From the NCBI GenBank assembly GCA_016938675.1, contig JAFGUF010000027.1, positions 1-64,000 of the forward strand: 64,000 bases of DNA. The letters are read 5' to 3'. Both the position numbers and the translations under genes were made by a program. This DNA is from Clostridia bacterium. Its GTDB lineage: Bacteria > Bacillota > Clostridia > Christensenellales > UMGS416. Below are positions 27,244 through 39,691 of this stretch, in pieces; the stretch's first letter is position 1; the number at the start of each line of letters is the position of its first letter. The notes below the pieces were generated by a model, which saw nothing but the letters and a program-made list of their open reading frames with translations, ran no database searches and was not told the origin of the DNA.

Positions 27244-28455
27244 TTATACATCGATAGAAGCAACAGCGCCTGAACCAACTGTACGGCCGCCTTCGCGAAT
27301 AGCGAAACGTAGGCCTTGCTCGATAGCAATTGGTGTAATGAGTTCAATCTTCATTTCGATGTTATCACCAGGCATAACCATTTCTACGCCCTCTGGCAAC
27401 TGGATTGAACCAGTAACGTCTGTTGTGCGGAAGAAGAACTGTGGCCTGTAACCATTGAAGAATGGTGTGTGGCGTCCGCCTTCTTCTTTCTTAAGTACGT
27501 ATACTTGTCCTTTGAATTTTGTATGAGGCTTAATTGAGCCCTTCTTCGCAAGAACCTGTCCACGTTCGATTTCGTCTCTTGATACACCACGCAGCAAGCA
27601 ACCAATGTTGTCACCAGCAATAGCCTGATCAAGAAGCTTACGGAACATTTCAACACCTGTAACAACTACGTCACGTGTTTCGTCTGCTAAGCCAACGATT
27701 TCAACTGTGTCTTGTACTTTAACTGTTCCACGCTCTACTCTGCCTGTAGCAACTGTTCCACGGCCTGTGATTGAGAATACGTCTTCAACAGGCATAAGGA
27801 ATGGAAGGTCTGCTGCACGTTCCGGAGTAGGGATGTATGAGTCAACAGCGTCCATCAAGTCAAATATGCATTTGCAGTCAGGATTTTCTTTAACTGATTC
27901 ATCTTTCTGTGCTGCTTCAAGAGCCTTAAGAGCTGAACCCATAACGATTGGAATATCGTCACCTGGGAATTCATATTCAGAAAGAAGCTCTCTGATTTCC
28001 ATTTCAACCAGTTCCAAAAGCTCTGGATCGTCAACCTGGTCAGTTTTGTTCATGAAAACTATCAGATAGTTAACGCCAACCTGGTGAGCCAAAAGAATGT
28101 GCTCACGTGTTTGTGGCATTGGGCCGTCTGCTGCAGATACAACCAGGATTGCTCCGTCCATCTGTGCAGCGCCTGTAATCATGTTCTTAACGTAGTCGGC
28201 GTGTCCCGGGCAGTCAACGTGAGCATAGTGACGTGCTGTTGTTTCATACTCAACGTGAGCTGTGTTGATTGTGATTCCACGTTCTTTTTCTTCTGGTGCT
28301 TTGTCGATGTCAGCATAGTTCATAGCTATAGCACCGCCATCTTTTGCCAAAGTCATAGTAATGGCAGCTGTCAATGTTGTTTTACCATGGTCAACGTGTC
28401 CGATTGTACCGATGTTAACGTGTGGTTTCGTTCTTTCAAATTTTGCCTTGGCCAT
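27244..28455 (-). CDS. tuf: Elongation factor Tu
   Basis: GTPase that delivers aminoacyl-tRNA to the ribosome. It has the P-loop GHVDHGKT, switch I with [24 protein letters not shown] (G3), NKTDQVDD (G4) and SALKALEA (G5), then domains 2 and 3 with [13 protein letters not shown] and the C-terminal [13 protein letters not shown]. The 403 residues are full length. The ribosome site AAGGAGG is strong. It is the last gene of the rplGB-rpsL-rpsG-fusA-tuf operon, followed by a clear terminator. No second tuf copy lies in this window. Confidence 0.98.
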   Translation of the reverse strand: MAKAKFERTKPHVNIGTIGHVDHGKTTLTAAITMTLAKDGGAIAMNYADIDKAPEEKERGITINTAHVEYETTARHYAHVDCPGHADYVKNMITGAAQMDGAILVVSAADGPMPQTREHILLAHQVGVNYLIVFMNKTDQVDDPELLELVEMEIRELLSEYEFPGDDIPIVMGSALKALEAAQKDESVKENPDCKCIFDLMDAVDSYIPTPERAADLPFLMPVEDVFSITGRGTVATGRVERGTVKVQDTVEIVGLADETRDVVVTGVEMFRKLLDQAIAGDNIGCLLRGVSRDEIERGQVLAKKGSIKPHTKFKGQVYVLKKEEGGRHTPFFNGYRPQFFFRTTDVTGSIQLPEGVEMVMPGDNIEMKIELITPIAIEQGLRFAIREGGRTVGSGAVASIDV

Positions 28456-28519
28456 TTTCTTATATCCTCCTTAGAGTTTAAAATATTATTGTTGTTATGA
28501 TTAACTTAATTTAAGTTAA

Positions 28520-30586
28520 TTATCGTTTTGTAATTTCCTCTGCAATCGATTTTGGAACCGGTGCAAAGTGCGCGAACTGCATTGTGAATGTTCCGCGTCC
28601 CTGAGTCTGTGAACGAAGAGATGTTGCGTAACCAAACATTTCAGAAAGTGGTACGTGCGCCGTCACAACCTGTGATCCGGCTACTACGTCCATTCCGCCT
28701 ATGTTGCCTCTTCTTGATGAAAGAGAACCCATTACATCACCCAAATATTCTTCAGGCATTACAACCTCTACACTCATCATTGGTTCAAGCAAAACAGGAT
28801 CGGCCTTGCTGCACGCACTGCGCAGTGCCATCGAACCTGCTATTTTAAACGCAACTTCAGATGAGTCAACTTCGTGGTATGAACCGTCTACCAAAGTAAC
28901 CTTTAAGTCTACTAATTCATATCCGCCCAAAGGCCCGTTGGATGTAGCCTCGCGTACGCCTGCCTCAACTGCGCTGATATACTCTTTCGGTATAACTCCG
29001 CCGACGATTTTGTCTTCGAATACAATACCTTCACCTGCTTCAAGAGGTTCAACCTCAACCACAGCATGTCCGTATTGTCCGCGTCCGCCGCTCTGACGTA
29101 CAAATTTTCCTTCTGCTTTCGCATGTTTCTGAATGGTCTCTCTGTAAGATACCTGTGGCGCACCGACATTTGCCTCAACTTTAAACTCACGCAGCAGCCT
29201 GTCAACTATAATCTCAAGGTGAAGTTCACCCATGCCAGCTATAATTGTCTGTCCTGTTTCAGCATCAGTATATGTCTTGAATGTCGGATCTTCCTCAGCG
29301 AGCTTTATCAGCGCCATTGTCATCTTATCCTGACCAGCCTTTGTTTTGGGCTCAATAGCCACCCTAATAACTGGATCAGGGAATTCCATAGATTCTAAAA
29401 TAATGGGCCTGTTTATTTCGCAAAGGGTATCACCGGTGGTTGCCAGCTTCAAGCCTACTGCTGCAGCTATGTCTCCAGCGCGTACTTCACTTACTTCTTC
29501 GCGGGAATTTGCATGCATCTTAAGCAGGCGGCCTATTCTTTCGCGTTTACCCTTGGTAGAGTTATATACTGTCATTCCAGTTTCCAGCTTTCCTGAATAA
29601 ACTCTGAAAAATGCCAGTTTTCCTACGTATGGGTCAGTCATTATTTTAAATGCCAATGCGGCAAATGGCTCATCATCGCTGCTGAGTCTTTTATCATCAT
29701 TTCCTGTTTCCGGATGAACACCTGTAATTGGAGGTATGTCAAGCGGTGAAGGCAGATAATCAACCATAGCATCCAGCACGGGCTGAACGCCTTTGTTTTT
29801 GTAAGCTGATCCGCAAAGCACAGGAATAATCTCATTGTTTATTGTTGCTTCGCGCAGCGCAGCCTTTATTTCATCAGCAGATAAATCACCTTCATCAAGA
29901 TATTTGTTCAATAGCTCTTCGTGTGTCATCGCTATTGCTTCTACCATGTGAAGCCTGTATTCATCGGCGTTTTCCTTTAAGTCTGCAGGTATTTCTGCGT
30001 CTTCCCTTGTTGTGCCTAGGTCGTCTGTATATATTACAGCTCTCATCGTAACCAGATCCACAATTCCCTTGAAGTTGTCTTCAGTGCCGATTGGCAGCTG
30101 AATTGGTACGGGATTAGCGCTTAAACGGGTTCTTATCATATCTACAACTCGATAAAAATCCGCACCAGTAATATCCATCTTGTTTACAAAAGCTATACGT
30201 GGAACACCATATCTGTCAGCCTGTCTCCAAACAGTTTCAGACTGTGGCTCAACTCCGCCTTTTGCGCAAAAAACCGCTACTGCTCCATCCAATACACGGA
30301 GGGAGCGCTCAACTTCAACAGTAAAATCCACGTGGCCGGGAGTATCAATTATATTAATTCTGTGCTCGCGCCAGTTTGTTGTCGTGGCAGCAGATGTAAT
30401 CGTGATACCGCGTTCCTGTTCTTGTTCCATCCAGTCCATCGTAGCTCCGCCGTCGTGTACTTCGCCCATGCGGTGCACCATGCCTGTATAGAAAAGTATT
30501 CGCTCTGTTGTTGTTGTTTTACCGGCATCAATATGCGCCATTATTCCAACGTTTCTTGTCTTTTCCAATGGTACTTGTCTAGCCAT
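28520..30586 (-). CDS. fusA: Elongation factor G
   Basis: GTPase that drives ribosomal translocation and, with RRF, recycling. It shows [15 protein letters not shown] (P-loop), the G2/G3 region [12 protein letters not shown] and [12 protein letters not shown] (G4), then the later domains with GMGELHLEI and [14 protein letters not shown]. The 688 residues are normal. Ribosome site AAGGAGG directly upstream. It sits between rpsG (66 bases upstream) and tuf (64 bases downstream) in the conserved order. Confidence 0.98.
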   Translation of the reverse strand: MARQVPLEKTRNVGIMAHIDAGKTTTTERILFYTGMVHRMGEVHDGGATMDWMEQEQERGITITSAATTTNWREHRINIIDTPGHVDFTVEVERSLRVLDGAVAVFCAKGGVEPQSETVWRQADRYGVPRIAFVNKMDITGADFYRVVDMIRTRLSANPVPIQLPIGTEDNFKGIVDLVTMRAVIYTDDLGTTREDAEIPADLKENADEYRLHMVEAIAMTHEELLNKYLDEGDLSADEIKAALREATINNEIIPVLCGSAYKNKGVQPVLDAMVDYLPSPLDIPPITGVHPETGNDDKRLSSDDEPFAALAFKIMTDPYVGKLAFFRVYSGKLETGMTVYNSTKGKRERIGRLLKMHANSREEVSEVRAGDIAAAVGLKLATTGDTLCEINRPIILESMEFPDPVIRVAIEPKTKAGQDKMTMALIKLAEEDPTFKTYTDAETGQTIIAGMGELHLEIIVDRLLREFKVEANVGAPQVSYRETIQKHAKAEGKFVRQSGGRGQYGHAVVEVEPLEAGEGIVFEDKIVGGVIPKEYISAVEAGVREATSNGPLGGYELVDLKVTLVDGSYHEVDSSEVAFKIAGSMALRSACSKADPVLLEPMMSVEVVMPEEYLGDVMGSLSSRRGNIGGMDVVAGSQVVTAHVPLSEMFGYATSLRSQTQGRGTFTMQFAHFAPVPKSIAEEITKR

Positions 30587-30652
30587 TTAGCTTCCTCCTT
30601 TCTAATGGTCTTTTTATATCTATATTTATCCTCATATTATATTAGTATTATC

Positions 30653-31123
30653 CTACCATCTGTAATGTGCGAATGCCTTATTGGCATCTGCCATACGATG
30701 CGTGTCTTCACGCCGCTTTACAGCTCCGCCTGAATTTGCTGAAGCATCCAGAATTTCGCCGGCAAGACGCTCTTTCATAGTGCGCTCATTTCTTTTCTTT
30801 GCGAATTCTATCAGCCATCTTATGCCCAATGTCTGTCGTCTTTCAGGACGAACTTCCATAGGCACCTGGTATGTACTTCCGCCGACTCTACGCGCTTTTA
30901 CTTCAAGAACAGGCATAATATTAGTCATTGCCTCTTCGAATACTTCCAATGCATTACGTCCACTTTTGTCAGCTACGATTTGAAAAGCATCATAGCATAT
31001 ACGCTGTGCAGTGCCTCTTTTTCCATCCACCATAACCTGGTTAATCAGCTTTGTAACAACTATTGAACCATATACCGGATCTGTAAGCACTGAGCGTTTT
31101 GGGACTCCTCCACGCCTTGGCAT
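30653..31123 (-). CDS. rpsG: 30S ribosomal protein S7
   Basis: Primary assembly protein of the small-subunit head, and the autoregulator of this operon in enterobacteria. The 156 residues start [20 protein letters not shown] and include [33 protein letters not shown] and the C-terminal [20 protein letters not shown]. Ribosome site AAAAGGAGG. It is 48 bases after rpsL and 66 before fusA. Confidence 0.98.
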   Translation of the reverse strand: MPRRGGVPKRSVLTDPVYGSIVVTKLINQVMVDGKRGTAQRICYDAFQIVADKSGRNALEVFEEAMTNIMPVLEVKARRVGGSTYQVPMEVRPERRQTLGIRWLIEFAKKRNERTMKERLAGEILDASANSGGAVKRREDTHRMADANKAFAHYRW

Positions 31124-31171
31124 GTTTACCTCCTTTTCATTTATTCTATATAAAGAATATCGATTATTTTA

Positions 31172-31546
31172 TTATTTTTTCGGGCGCTTAGCTCCATAGC
31201 ATGAACGAGCTTGTTTGCGGCCTTCAACACCTGATGTATCAAGAGTACCACGAATTATATGATAACGAACACCTGGCAAATCGCGAACACGTCCGCCCCT
31301 TATCAGGACAACGCTGTGCTCCTGCAGATTATGTCCGACACCTGGTATATATGCCCATCCTTCACTTCCGTCTGTCAGACGTACTCTTGCAATTTTGCGA
31401 AGAGCTGAATTAGGCTTCTTTGGTGTAAGTGTTGTTACTGATAAACAAACACCGCGTTTTTGTGGATTTGAATCCAATAACGGTGCTTTGCTCTTTTTCA
31501 CTTTTGAACCTCGACCCATGCGGATCATCTGATTCACTGTTGGCAC
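31172..31546 (-). CDS. rpsL: 30S ribosomal protein S12 (GTG start)
   Basis: Decoding-centre protein. The 124 residues are collinear with Escherichia coli S12: [18 protein letters not shown] with wild-type Lys43, and [17 protein letters not shown]. The residue corresponding to Lys88 is Arg (codon at 31283-31285), in [13 protein letters not shown]; in mycobacteria the same change gives streptomycin resistance. The start codon is GTG, preceded at the right distance by AGGAGGT. First ribosomal protein gene after rplGB in the str-type operon. Confidence 0.97.
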   Translation of the reverse strand: MPTVNQMIRMGRGSKVKKSKAPLLDSNPQKRGVCLSVTTLTPKKPNSALRKIARVRLTDGSEGWAYIPGVGHNLQEHSVVLIRGGRVRDLPGVRYHIIRGTLDTSGVEGRKQARSCYGAKRPKK

Positions 31547-31600
31547 TAGTCACACCTCCTATCATTATTTATTTAATATATATCATTCCTCAACACAACC

Positions 31601-31858
31601 CTATTGAGAATTGTTTTCCTTTAGTATAGCAGCTGTTGCTGCGCCCACGCTGATGCCGAACTCACATCCGAGTTCATGCATGGTGTTTACTTCTTCCGTT
31701 ACTATTTTCAGCTTACTGCAAAAATCTATAACCGATAATTTTACAGACTCATCAGCATCGCTGGCAATATATACTTTTTCCACCTGATTGCATTTTAATG
31801 CCCTCAATACCTGCTTTGTTCCTACTACTCTTCTACTCGGCCCGTCAGGATCTTTCAC
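31601..31858 (-). CDS. rplGB: L7Ae/L30e-family K-turn-binding ribosomal protein (YbxF-like, GTG start)
   Basis: Small RNA-binding protein of 85 residues from the L7Ae/L30e/Gadd45 family, which binds kink-turn RNA. Family signatures are VVGTKQVLRALKCNQVEKVYIASDAD near the N-terminus and ELGCEFGISVGAATAAIL at the C-terminus. Its location between rpoC and rpsL is the same as that of Bacillus subtilis ybxF/rplGB. The GTG start is supported by GGAGGT five bases upstream. It lies under the str-operon promoter and is the first gene of that transcript. Confidence 0.9.
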   Translation of the reverse strand: MKDPDGPSRRVVGTKQVLRALKCNQVEKVYIASDADESVKLSVIDFCSKLKIVTEEVNTMHELGCEFGISVGAATAAILKENNSQ

Positions 31859-31949
31859 TTTTTACCTCCGTATTTCCCGTTGTGTCAAAGCTTTATTAAC
31901 ATTATATTGCTAAACACACAAAAAGACGCATAACCTTACACGCTAAGTC

Positions 31950-31978
31950 ATTTTACCATTAGCACTCTTTTATGTCAA
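31950..31978 (-). promoter_or_regulatory. Promoter of the rplGB-rpsL-rpsG-fusA-tuf operon
   Basis: On the minus strand: -35 TTGACA (31973-31978), exactly 17 bp, -10 TAAAAT (31950-31955), about 90 bases before rplGB. It has the same hexamers and spacing as the rplM promoter, consistent with coordinated ribosomal expression. Confidence 0.8.
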
Positions 31979-32009
31979 CGTATTTTCTTCGCCTTATAAG
32001 CAGGATTCC

Positions 32010-32047
32010 GCCTGCCTGAAAAGCAGTAATATGCCCTTCAGACAGGC
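32010..32047 (-). terminator. Stem-loop after rpoC
   Basis: An 11-bp stem GCCTGTCTGAA / TTCAGGCAGGC (one G-U pair, 16-nt loop) starts 15 bases after the rpoC stop. No T run follows it, so it may be an RNA-processing or stability element rather than a full terminator; the promoter of the next operon lies just beyond. Confidence 0.5.
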
Positions 32048-32061
32048 TGTTTCCTTATGTT

Positions 32062-35000
32062 TTAGTATTTATCAATGTCTCCGCCAAGCCTACTTGCGTC
32101 ATCTAAGCTTGTAGTACCTTGCTTGCCCTGCTTTGTGCTTATTGAAATGCTGTTGTATTTTTTTATTCCTGTTCCTGAGGGTATCAGCTTTCCGAGGATT
32201 ATGTTTTCTTTCAATCCAACTAGTGGATCAACCTTGCCCTTAATAGCTGCGTCTGTCAAAACCCTTGTTGTTTCCTGGAATGCGGCGGCAGCCAAGAAGG
32301 AGTTTGTCGCCAAAGAAGCCTTGGTTATTCCAAGCAGCACACGCATTGCAATTGCCGGCTCTTTTCCTTCAAGCATAGCCTGCTCGTTGTTTTTCTCGAA
32401 TTCAAAGATATCAACCATTGCGCCCGGAAGCATTTCTGTGTCACCGGCTTCTTCGATTTTTACTTTTCTCATCATCTGGCGCATTATTACTTCTATGTGT
32501 TTGTCAGCTGTCTCAACACCTTGGCCTCTGTATACAGTCTGAACTTCATTTAGCAGATATTCCTGTACGCCGTGTGTACCCTTGATTCTTAATACGTCAT
32601 GAGGGTTAATTGAGCCGACAGTTATTGGGTCTCCCGCTTCAATTGTCTCCCCTTCATTTACTTTCAATCTTGAACCAAACGGTATTCTGTATTCTTTTGC
32701 TTCGCCGTCGTCATTAGATATTGTTATATCTCTGGGGTTTTCAGCGCTTATAGATACTTTGCCCCCGATTTCAGATATTACGGCCATATCCTTAGGTTTT
32801 CTCGCTTCAAACAGCTCTTCAACACGTGGAAGACCCTGCGTAATATCCTCTGTCTGCGCTACGCCGCCGGTATGGAATGTTCTCATTGTCAGCTGTGTTC
32901 CCGGCTCTCCGATAGCTTGGGCTGCCAGTGTTCCCACTGCATCGCCAATCCTTACTTTGTCGCCTGTTGCCAGATTTATGCCGTAGCATTTTGCGCAGGC
33001 TCCGCGCTCGTCGCGACAGGTGAATACAGTCCTTATCTCTACCTCAGTAATGCCTGCTTCCTCTATTTCTTCAGCAATAACTTTGGTTATCAATTCATTT
33101 GACTTAACCATCACTTCGCCGGTTTCTGGGTGAATAACGTCCTTTACGCTGTAGCGGCCCCATATCCTCTCAGTTAATGATTCAATCTCCCTGTGTCCGT
33201 CGCTTAACGCTCTTACCACGTTTCCTCTTATTGTTTCACCTTTATCTGCGAAGCAATCGTCAGTTACAACTATTACATCCTGCGCAACATCCACCAGTCT
33301 TCTTGTCAAATATCCTGATTCTGCAGTACGCAGCGCGGTATCGGCAAGCCCTTTTCTAGTACCGTGGGAAGAGATGAAGAATTCAAGAACGGTCAGGCCT
33401 TCACGGAAGTTCGCAACAATCGGAACCTCAATTATTCTTCCTGACGGGTTAGCCATCAGTCCACGCATACCTGCAAGCTGTCCTATCTGAGATACGTTAC
33501 CTCTGGCACCTGATGTTGACATCATGTTTATTGAGTTGAATTCATCAAGGTTCTTGAGCAGCGATTCCGTTACAAGGTCTTTTGTCTCTTTCCAGGTCAT
33601 TACTACCTTGTCATAGCGTTCTTCTTCAGATATAAGTCCGTCGCTGTATGCGTCTTCAATTCTCTGAACCTGTTCTTCAGCTTCACGCAGCAGCCTTGGC
33701 TTGTCCTCAGGAACCACAATATCTGAAACGGATATGGTAACTGCGGCTCTTGTAGAGTATTTGTATCCCATCGCCTTAATGCTATCGAGCATTCTGGCTG
33801 TTTCTGTATTTCCGTGCTTGAAATAGCATCTTTCGACTATCGGGCTTAGGAGCTTTTTGCCTACCACCTGATCTATCTCCAGCTTGAACATATCCTCTTC
33901 TGTTTTTCTCTTTACGAATCCCAGATCCTGCGGAATCGGCTCGTTGAAAATAAGCCTTCCTACAGTCGTATCAATTATGCGGCTCTTTGTTTCGCCCTTT
34001 ATTTCTCTTTTTATTCTTACCTTTATTTTGGCCTGTATACTGATATCTCCCAGTGTATACGCCATTTTGGCCTCTTCAGGGCTCGAGAATACCTTGCCTT
34101 CGCCTTTTGCGCCCGGCCTTATCAATGTCATGTAGTATACGCCCATTATCATATCCTGAGTAGGGGCTACTACCGGCTTGCCATCAGCAGGCTTAAGGAT
34201 ATTATTAGTAGCCAGCATAAGGAATCTGCATTCTGCCTGCGCCTCCGCAGATAGCGGAACATGCACAGCCATCTGGTCGCCGTCAAAGTCTGCGTTGTAT
34301 GCAGTACATACAAGTGGGTGCAGCTTTAACGCCTTTCCTTCAACTAAAACAGGTTCAAATGCCTGTATTCCCAATCTGTGAAGAGTTGGCGCGCGGTTAA
34401 GAAGAACCGGATGCCCCTGAATAACTTCTTCAAGGATATCCCAAACTTCGTCACGTGCCCTCTCTACCATGCGTTTTGCATTCTTTATGTTCAGAGCGTA
34501 GCCGTCTTCTACCAGCCTCTTCATTACAAACGGCTTAAAAAGTTCTAAAGCCATGTTCTTTGGAAGGCCGCACTGATGCAGCTGAAGCTCAGGGCCTACT
34601 ACGATAACTGAACGGCCGGAGTAGTCCACGCGCTTGCCCAGTAGGTTCTGTCTGAAACGTCCCTGTTTACCTCTTAACATATCAGAAAGTGACTTAAGCG
34701 GGCGGTTTCCCGGGCCTGTTACTGCGCGTCCGCGCCTGCCGTTGTCAATCAGCGCATCCACAGCTTCCTGCAGCATGCGTTTTTCGTTTCTTACAATTAT
34801 GTCAGGTGCGCCAAGCTCAATCAGCCTCTTTAGGCGGTTATTTCTGTTTATAACCCTGCGGTATAAGTCATTTAGGTCACTGGTGGCGAATCTTCCGCCG
34901 TCCAGCTGAACCATTGGCCTGATTTCAGGTGGAATTACAGGGATTACATCCAGAATCATCCATTCAGGTTTGTTTCCGGATTTTCTGAATGCCTCCACAA

Positions 35001-35634
35001 CTTCTAGCCTTTTCACTGCTCTAAGGCGCTTTTGTCCTGTTGAATTATCTATTACTTCTCTTAGCTCTTCAGACATCTTTTCAAGGTTCAGTGAAGAAAG
35101 CATCTCTTTGATTGCTTCTGCTCCCATTGCAGCCTTGAATGTGTCGCCGTATACATCCGTTGCTTCTCTGTATTCAGCATCTGAAAGTATCTGCATCTTT
35201 TCCAGAGGTGTTTCGCCCGGATCAATTACAAGGAATGATGCAAAATACAGTACTCTCTCCAGAAGTCTCGGGGACATATCAAGAAGGAGCCCCATTCTGC
35301 TTGGTATTCCTTTGAAATACCAAATATGGCTCACTGGAGCAGCCAGCTCTATGTGTCCCATTCTTTCTCTGCGTACTTTTGAGCGTGTTACCTCAACTCC
35401 GCACTTGTCGCAGATTATTCCTTTATGCCTTGTTCTCTTGTATTTTCCGCAGTGGCATTCCCAGTCCTTTGACGGTCCGAAAATCCTTTCACAGAAAAGG
35501 CCGTCTCTCTCCGGCTTAAGAGTTCTGTAGTTTATAGTTTCCGGCTTTGTTACTTCGCCGTGGGACCACTCCCTTATTTTCTGCGGTGAAGCAAGGCCTA
35601 TCTTTATCGAATCAAATTTGTTTAGCTCGTCCAA
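32062..35634 (-). CDS. rpoC: DNA-directed RNA polymerase beta-prime subunit (TTG start)
   Basis: Catalytic subunit of RNA polymerase, 1190 residues. The N-terminal zinc ribbon reads [19 protein letters not shown], the magnesium-binding loop is [14 protein letters not shown], and the trigger-loop and bridge-helix region includes [15 protein letters not shown] and [17 protein letters not shown]. The second zinc site has [13 protein letters not shown]. The start codon is TTG, 8 bases after AGAAAGGAG. It follows rpoB by 44 bases. No long lineage-specific insertion is present. Confidence 0.98.
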   Translation of the reverse strand: MDELNKFDSIKIGLASPQKIREWSHGEVTKPETINYRTLKPERDGLFCERIFGPSKDWECHCGKYKRTRHKGIICDKCGVEVTRSKVRRERMGHIELAAPVSHIWYFKGIPSRMGLLLDMSPRLLERVLYFASFLVIDPGETPLEKMQILSDAEYREATDVYGDTFKAAMGAEAIKEMLSSLNLEKMSEELREVIDNSTGQKRLRAVKRLEVVEAFRKSGNKPEWMILDVIPVIPPEIRPMVQLDGGRFATSDLNDLYRRVINRNNRLKRLIELGAPDIIVRNEKRMLQEAVDALIDNGRRGRAVTGPGNRPLKSLSDMLRGKQGRFRQNLLGKRVDYSGRSVIVVGPELQLHQCGLPKNMALELFKPFVMKRLVEDGYALNIKNAKRMVERARDEVWDILEEVIQGHPVLLNRAPTLHRLGIQAFEPVLVEGKALKLHPLVCTAYNADFDGDQMAVHVPLSAEAQAECRFLMLATNNILKPADGKPVVAPTQDMIMGVYYMTLIRPGAKGEGKVFSSPEEAKMAYTLGDISIQAKIKVRIKREIKGETKSRIIDTTVGRLIFNEPIPQDLGFVKRKTEEDMFKLEIDQVVGKKLLSPIVERCYFKHGNTETARMLDSIKAMGYKYSTRAAVTISVSDIVVPEDKPRLLREAEEQVQRIEDAYSDGLISEEERYDKVVMTWKETKDLVTESLLKNLDEFNSINMMSTSGARGNVSQIGQLAGMRGLMANPSGRIIEVPIVANFREGLTVLEFFISSHGTRKGLADTALRTAESGYLTRRLVDVAQDVIVVTDDCFADKGETIRGNVVRALSDGHREIESLTERIWGRYSVKDVIHPETGEVMVKSNELITKVIAEEIEEAGITEVEIRTVFTCRDERGACAKCYGINLATGDKVRIGDAVGTLAAQAIGEPGTQLTMRTFHTGGVAQTEDITQGLPRVEELFEARKPKDMAVISEIGGKVSISAENPRDITISNDDGEAKEYRIPFGSRLKVNEGETIEAGDPITVGSINPHDVLRIKGTHGVQEYLLNEVQTVYRGQGVETADKHIEVIMRQMMRKVKIEEAGDTEMLPGAMVDIFEFEKNNEQAMLEGKEPAIAMRVLLGITKASLATNSFLAAAAFQETTRVLTDAAIKGKVDPLVGLKENIILGKLIPSGTGIKKYNSISISTKQGKQGTTSLDDASRLGGDIDKY

Positions 35635-35678
35635 ATTGTGACTCCTTTCTTTTTATGCACTTTATACACCCAATGATT

Positions 35679-38600
35679 TTACTCTTCGTCATCAATATCA
35701 GAGTCTAAGTCCAAAAGCTTCTCTATATCGATATCTATATCATCATCGTCTTCAATATCATCATCGTCTTCGTCATCCAGCGAAGGCAGGTCTTCCAGGT
35801 CTCCCAGAGTCAGGTCGCCAAAGTCATCATCAAAGTCAAGTGTGTCTTCTTCGCCTTCAATGTTTACATCCAGGAAGTCGTCCGGCTCATCATTGTAGTC
35901 GGTTTCCTTCATCTCGATTTCCTGATTGTTTTCAGTGAGCATGCTCATATCAAGGGCCAGTGACTGAAGTTCCTTTATAAGCACCTTGAATGATTCCGGT
36001 ATGCCCGGCTCTGGCACATTTTCGCCCTTCACAATTGCTTCGTATGTCTTTACGCGGCCTACAACGTCGTCTGACTTTACTGTGAGTATTTCCTGCAGTG
36101 TATAGGCAGCTCCGTAGGCTTCCAACGCCCATACTTCCATCTCTCCGAACCTCTGGCCGCCAAACTGCGCCTTGCCTCCCAACGGCTGCTGGGTGATTAG
36201 GGAATACGGGCCTGTAGCGCGGGCATGGATTTTATCATCAACCAGATGGATAAGCTTAAGCATATACATGTATCCTACTGTAACAGGGTTTTCGAAATAT
36301 TCTCCTGTCCTTCCGTCGCGCAGCATCATTTTCCCTGAGGTATCCATTCCTTCCTCTGCAAACAAAGTCTGTATGTCTTCCTCGTGGGCTCCGTCAAATA
36401 CTGGAGTTGCTATATGCCAGCCTTTTTTCTTAGCAAGAAGCCCAAGGTGGACTTCAAGAACCTGGCCGATATTCATACGTGAAGGAACACCGAGAGGATT
36501 CAGTACTATCTCAAGTGGAGTTCCGTCTGCCATGTACGGCATGTCTTCCTCAGGTAAAATTCTTGATACAACGCCCTTATTGCCATGCCTACCGGCCATC
36601 TTGTCTCCAACTGAAATTTTTCTGCGCTGAGCAATATATACGCGTACCATTTCGTTTACGCCCGGCTTCATTTCATCGTGGTTGTCTCTAGTAAATGTCT
36701 TTACATCTATGATTATTCCGTTCTCGCCGTGTGGTACTTTGAGAGAAGTGTCTCTTACTTCGCGTACTTTCTCGCCGAATATAGCACGGAGCAGGCGCTC
36801 TTCGGGGTTAAGCTCAGTCTCTCCCTTTGGGGTAACCTTGCCCACCAAGATGTCTCCCGATTTTACCTCAGCACCAATGCGGATTATGCCTCTTTCGTTT
36901 AGCTCCTTCAGCGCGTCTTCACCTACGTTGGGCACTTCACGCGTTATTTCTTCCGGGCCAAGCTTTGTATCTCTTGCTTCGCATTCATACTCTTCAATAT
37001 GTATGGAGGTAAGCACGTCATCTTTGACAAGCCTTTCAGACAGCAGTATAGCGTCTTCGAAGTTATAACCTTCCCATGGCATGAATCCAACAAGAATGTT
37101 CCTTCCCAGAGCCAGCTCTCCGTTTTCTGTGGATGGGCCGTCAGCGATTATGTCGCCTTTCTCCACCTTCGAGCCTTCATTTACCAGCGGATGCTGATTA
37201 ATGCATGTTCCTTGGTTTGAACGTTCAAATTTATTAAGTACCTGTGTATGCTTCTGCCCTTTTTGATCCTTAATTACTATTTCTGCGGCAGATACTTTGT
37301 CAATAGTGCCGGTATGCCTTGCTGTTGCCATTACGCCTGAGTCATATGCTGTTTTGCTTTCCATTCCTGTTCCAATAAACGGAGCTTCCGGAATTAAAAG
37401 CGGAACTGCCTGGCGCTGCATGTTTGATCCCATCAATGCGCGTGATGCGTCATCATTTTCAAGGAACGGAATCATTGCTGTAGCTACAGAAACAACCTGC
37501 TTTGGCGATACGTCCATGAAGTCGACCTGATTCGAGCGTATCTCCATTATCTTTCCGTATACACGGGCAGCGATGTGATCATTTTCAAAATGGCCCTTTT
37601 CATCTGTCGGCTCATTCGCCTGGGCTATTATGTAGTTATCCTCCACATCAGCAGTCATATATACTACATCATCCGTTACGATGCCCTTTTTCTTGTCTAC
37701 CTTTCGGTAAGGTGTCTCTATAAATCCATATTTATTTATTCTTGAATATATGGCCAGTGAACCTATAAGGCCGATGTTTGGTCCTTCAGGCGTTTCTACC
37801 GGGCACATGCGTCCGTAGTGAGACGAGTGAACGTCGCGAACATCCAGTGTGGCTCTGTCGCGGTTTAGTCCGCCCGGGCCCAGCGCTGAAAGACGCCTCT
37901 TGTTTGTCAACTCCGCCAAAGGATTGGTCTGATCCATGAAGTGAGACAGCTGAGATGAACCGAAGAATTCCTTTATTGCCGCTGTTACCGGCCTGATGTT
38001 TATAAGAGCTTGCGGTGTAACAGTCTCAAGGTCCTGTGTTCCCATTCTTTCGCGGACTACTCTTTCCAGCCTAGTTAATCCTATTCGCATCTGGTTTTGA
38101 AGCAGCTCGCCCACGGAGCGAATTCTCCTGTTGCCCAGATGGTCAATGTCATCTGTTGTTCCTATATTGTGGAACAGGCCCATGTAATAGCTGAAAGCAG
38201 CAATAATATCGTCCCTGTGTATATGCCTCGGAATCAGCAGGTCAATGTTTTCGCTGATGGACGTTGCCATCTCTTTTACGTTGCCTTTGTATTCGTCGAT
38301 TATTTCCTTCAGGGTAGGGTAGTGAACATCCTCGTTGAGGCCCAGTTCTTTTGCATCCAGCCCTAATGGCTCCAAGTGCACTTTCGGGTCAACAAACCTG
38401 TTTCCGATGATTTTTAGCACATCGCTGTCAAGAGACACAGAAACAGACTGAATGCCTGAGTCCTTTATCGCAATAGCGATATCGGAATGTATCTTTTCGC
38501 CTTTTTTAACGTATACTTCGCCCGTATCCGGGTTTACTACGTCCTCGGCTGCTGTTTTTCCCGATATTCTGGTTGCCAGTGACAGCTTAGTATTGAATTT

Positions 38601-39431
38601 ATATCTTCCGACTCTGGCAAGGTCGTATCTTCTGTCGTCAAAAAACAAGGAATTTATCAAAGAAGTGGCTGATTCCACTGCTGGTGGTTCACCCGGGCGA
38701 AGGCGCTTATATATCTCTATTAAGCCTTCTTCCTTAGTTTTTGCGTTGTCTTTGGCAAGTGTAGCCAGTATTCTCTGGTCTTCGCCTACCAATTCTGTAA
38801 TCTGGGCATCAGTTCCATAATCAAGAGCACGCAGTATAACTGTCGCAGGCTGCTTTCTGGTTCTGTCTACCCTTATCCACATGACGCTGTTGGCATCGCT
38901 TTCAAATTCCAGCCACGCGCCGCGGTTTGGTATTAATGTTGATGTAAATAGTGGGTTTCCGTTCTTGTCAATCTCGCTTCCGAATATTACTCCCGGTGAT
39001 CTGACAAGCTGAGAAACAATTACCCTCTCGGCGCCATTTATAATAAATGTGCCTGTTTCCGTCATCAAAGGAAACTCTCCCATGAATACCTCTGACTCCT
39101 TAATCTCTCCCGTTTCCCTGTTGATTAAGCGCACTTTCATACGAAGAGGAGCGGAAAATGTTACGTCTCTTTCTTTACATTCCGCTACTGAATATTTCGG
39201 TTCCTCGTCAATAGTGTAGTCAATCAGTTCAAGTGTTAAAGTGTCAGAGTAATCGTTGATAGGGGAAATGTCTTTTAGTACTTCACGAAGGCCCTGTTCT
39301 AAAAACTGCGCGTACGACTTCTTCTGAATGTCAATTAAGTCCGGCATTTCCAGTACTTCTTTGATGTTTGAAAATGTCCAGCGCGTTCTTAAGCCTGATG
39401 GAATTTCGTGAACTTTCACCTTATGCGTCAT
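35679..39431 (-). CDS. rpoB: DNA-directed RNA polymerase beta subunit with a long acidic C-terminal tail
   Basis: Catalytic subunit of RNA polymerase, 1250 residues. The rifampicin region reads [20 protein letters not shown] with no classical resistance substitution, followed by [18 protein letters not shown]. The [12 protein letters not shown] block and the C-terminal [26 protein letters not shown] are intact. After the usual end of the protein there is a tail of 76 residues (DNA 35682-35909), 41 of which are Asp or Glu. It is the first gene of the rpoBC transcript, with its own promoter about 225 bases upstream. Confidence 0.98.
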   Translation of the reverse strand: MTHKVKVHEIPSGLRTRWTFSNIKEVLEMPDLIDIQKKSYAQFLEQGLREVLKDISPINDYSDTLTLELIDYTIDEEPKYSVAECKERDVTFSAPLRMKVRLINRETGEIKESEVFMGEFPLMTETGTFIINGAERVIVSQLVRSPGVIFGSEIDKNGNPLFTSTLIPNRGAWLEFESDANSVMWIRVDRTRKQPATVILRALDYGTDAQITELVGEDQRILATLAKDNAKTKEEGLIEIYKRLRPGEPPAVESATSLINSLFFDDRRYDLARVGRYKFNTKLSLATRISGKTAAEDVVNPDTGEVYVKKGEKIHSDIAIAIKDSGIQSVSVSLDSDVLKIIGNRFVDPKVHLEPLGLDAKELGLNEDVHYPTLKEIIDEYKGNVKEMATSISENIDLLIPRHIHRDDIIAAFSYYMGLFHNIGTTDDIDHLGNRRIRSVGELLQNQMRIGLTRLERVVRERMGTQDLETVTPQALINIRPVTAAIKEFFGSSQLSHFMDQTNPLAELTNKRRLSALGPGGLNRDRATLDVRDVHSSHYGRMCPVETPEGPNIGLIGSLAIYSRINKYGFIETPYRKVDKKKGIVTDDVVYMTADVEDNYIIAQANEPTDEKGHFENDHIAARVYGKIMEIRSNQVDFMDVSPKQVVSVATAMIPFLENDDASRALMGSNMQRQAVPLLIPEAPFIGTGMESKTAYDSGVMATARHTGTIDKVSAAEIVIKDQKGQKHTQVLNKFERSNQGTCINQHPLVNEGSKVEKGDIIADGPSTENGELALGRNILVGFMPWEGYNFEDAILLSERLVKDDVLTSIHIEEYECEARDTKLGPEEITREVPNVGEDALKELNERGIIRIGAEVKSGDILVGKVTPKGETELNPEERLLRAIFGEKVREVRDTSLKVPHGENGIIIDVKTFTRDNHDEMKPGVNEMVRVYIAQRRKISVGDKMAGRHGNKGVVSRILPEEDMPYMADGTPLEIVLNPLGVPSRMNIGQVLEVHLGLLAKKKGWHIATPVFDGAHEEDIQTLFAEEGMDTSGKMMLRDGRTGEYFENPVTVGYMYMLKLIHLVDDKIHARATGPYSLITQQPLGGKAQFGGQRFGEMEVWALEAYGAAYTLQEILTVKSDDVVGRVKTYEAIVKGENVPEPGIPESFKVLIKELQSLALDMSMLTENNQEIEMKETDYNDEPDDFLDVNIEGEEDTLDFDDDFGDLTLGDLEDLPSLDDEDDDDIEDDDDIDIDIEKLLDLDSDIDDEE

Positions 39432-39582
39432 TTAATATTTCACACCCTTTTTATAAAAAATTGTTGAATACTTCGTGATTTTGAGTTATTATACTTATTA
39501 CAGAGACACAGAAATTCCCTAAACGCTTTGCTTTTACGACGCATTAATGGGACAAATAAACTCCCAGCTAAATAATCGTAAA

Positions 39583-39635
39583 AGAGCATAAAACGCCCTA
39601 CCCAAGATCGTATCTTGTTTAGGATGAAATGCTCT
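39583..39635 (-). promoter_or_regulatory. Large hairpin in the rpoB leader
   Basis: On the minus strand a nested stem is formed by AGAGCAT / ATGCTCT, CCTA / TAGG and CAAGAT / ATCTTG with a 3-nt loop. It lies right after the predicted transcription start. A second, smaller GGGA / TCCC hairpin follows towards rpoB. Only a short TTTT follows the large stem, so it could be an attenuator or a protein-binding leader. The whole 39432-39817 gap has no gene that I can support. Confidence 0.55.
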
Positions 39636-39662
39636 GTAATTAATATTCTAACGCAATTTTAA

Positions 39663-39691
39663 ATTATACCAAACACGGTAATATGCGTCAA
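39663..39691 (-). promoter_or_regulatory. Promoter of rpoB-rpoC
   Basis: -35 TTGACG (39686-39691), 17 bp, -10 TATAAT (39663-39668) on the minus strand. This gives a leader of about 225 nt before the rpoB start. Confidence 0.8.

Noticed and set aside
34970-35530. Long open frame on the plus strand antisense to rpoC (186 codons), and similar ones opposite rpoB, fusA and tuf
   Set aside because: They lie entirely within highly conserved genes on the other strand, have no ribosome sites and show Ser/Ile-rich compositions typical of antisense frames.
38990-39010. Rifampicin-resistance allele in rpoB
   Set aside because: The resistance-determining cluster reads as wild type ([20 protein letters not shown]); no known resistance substitution is visible.
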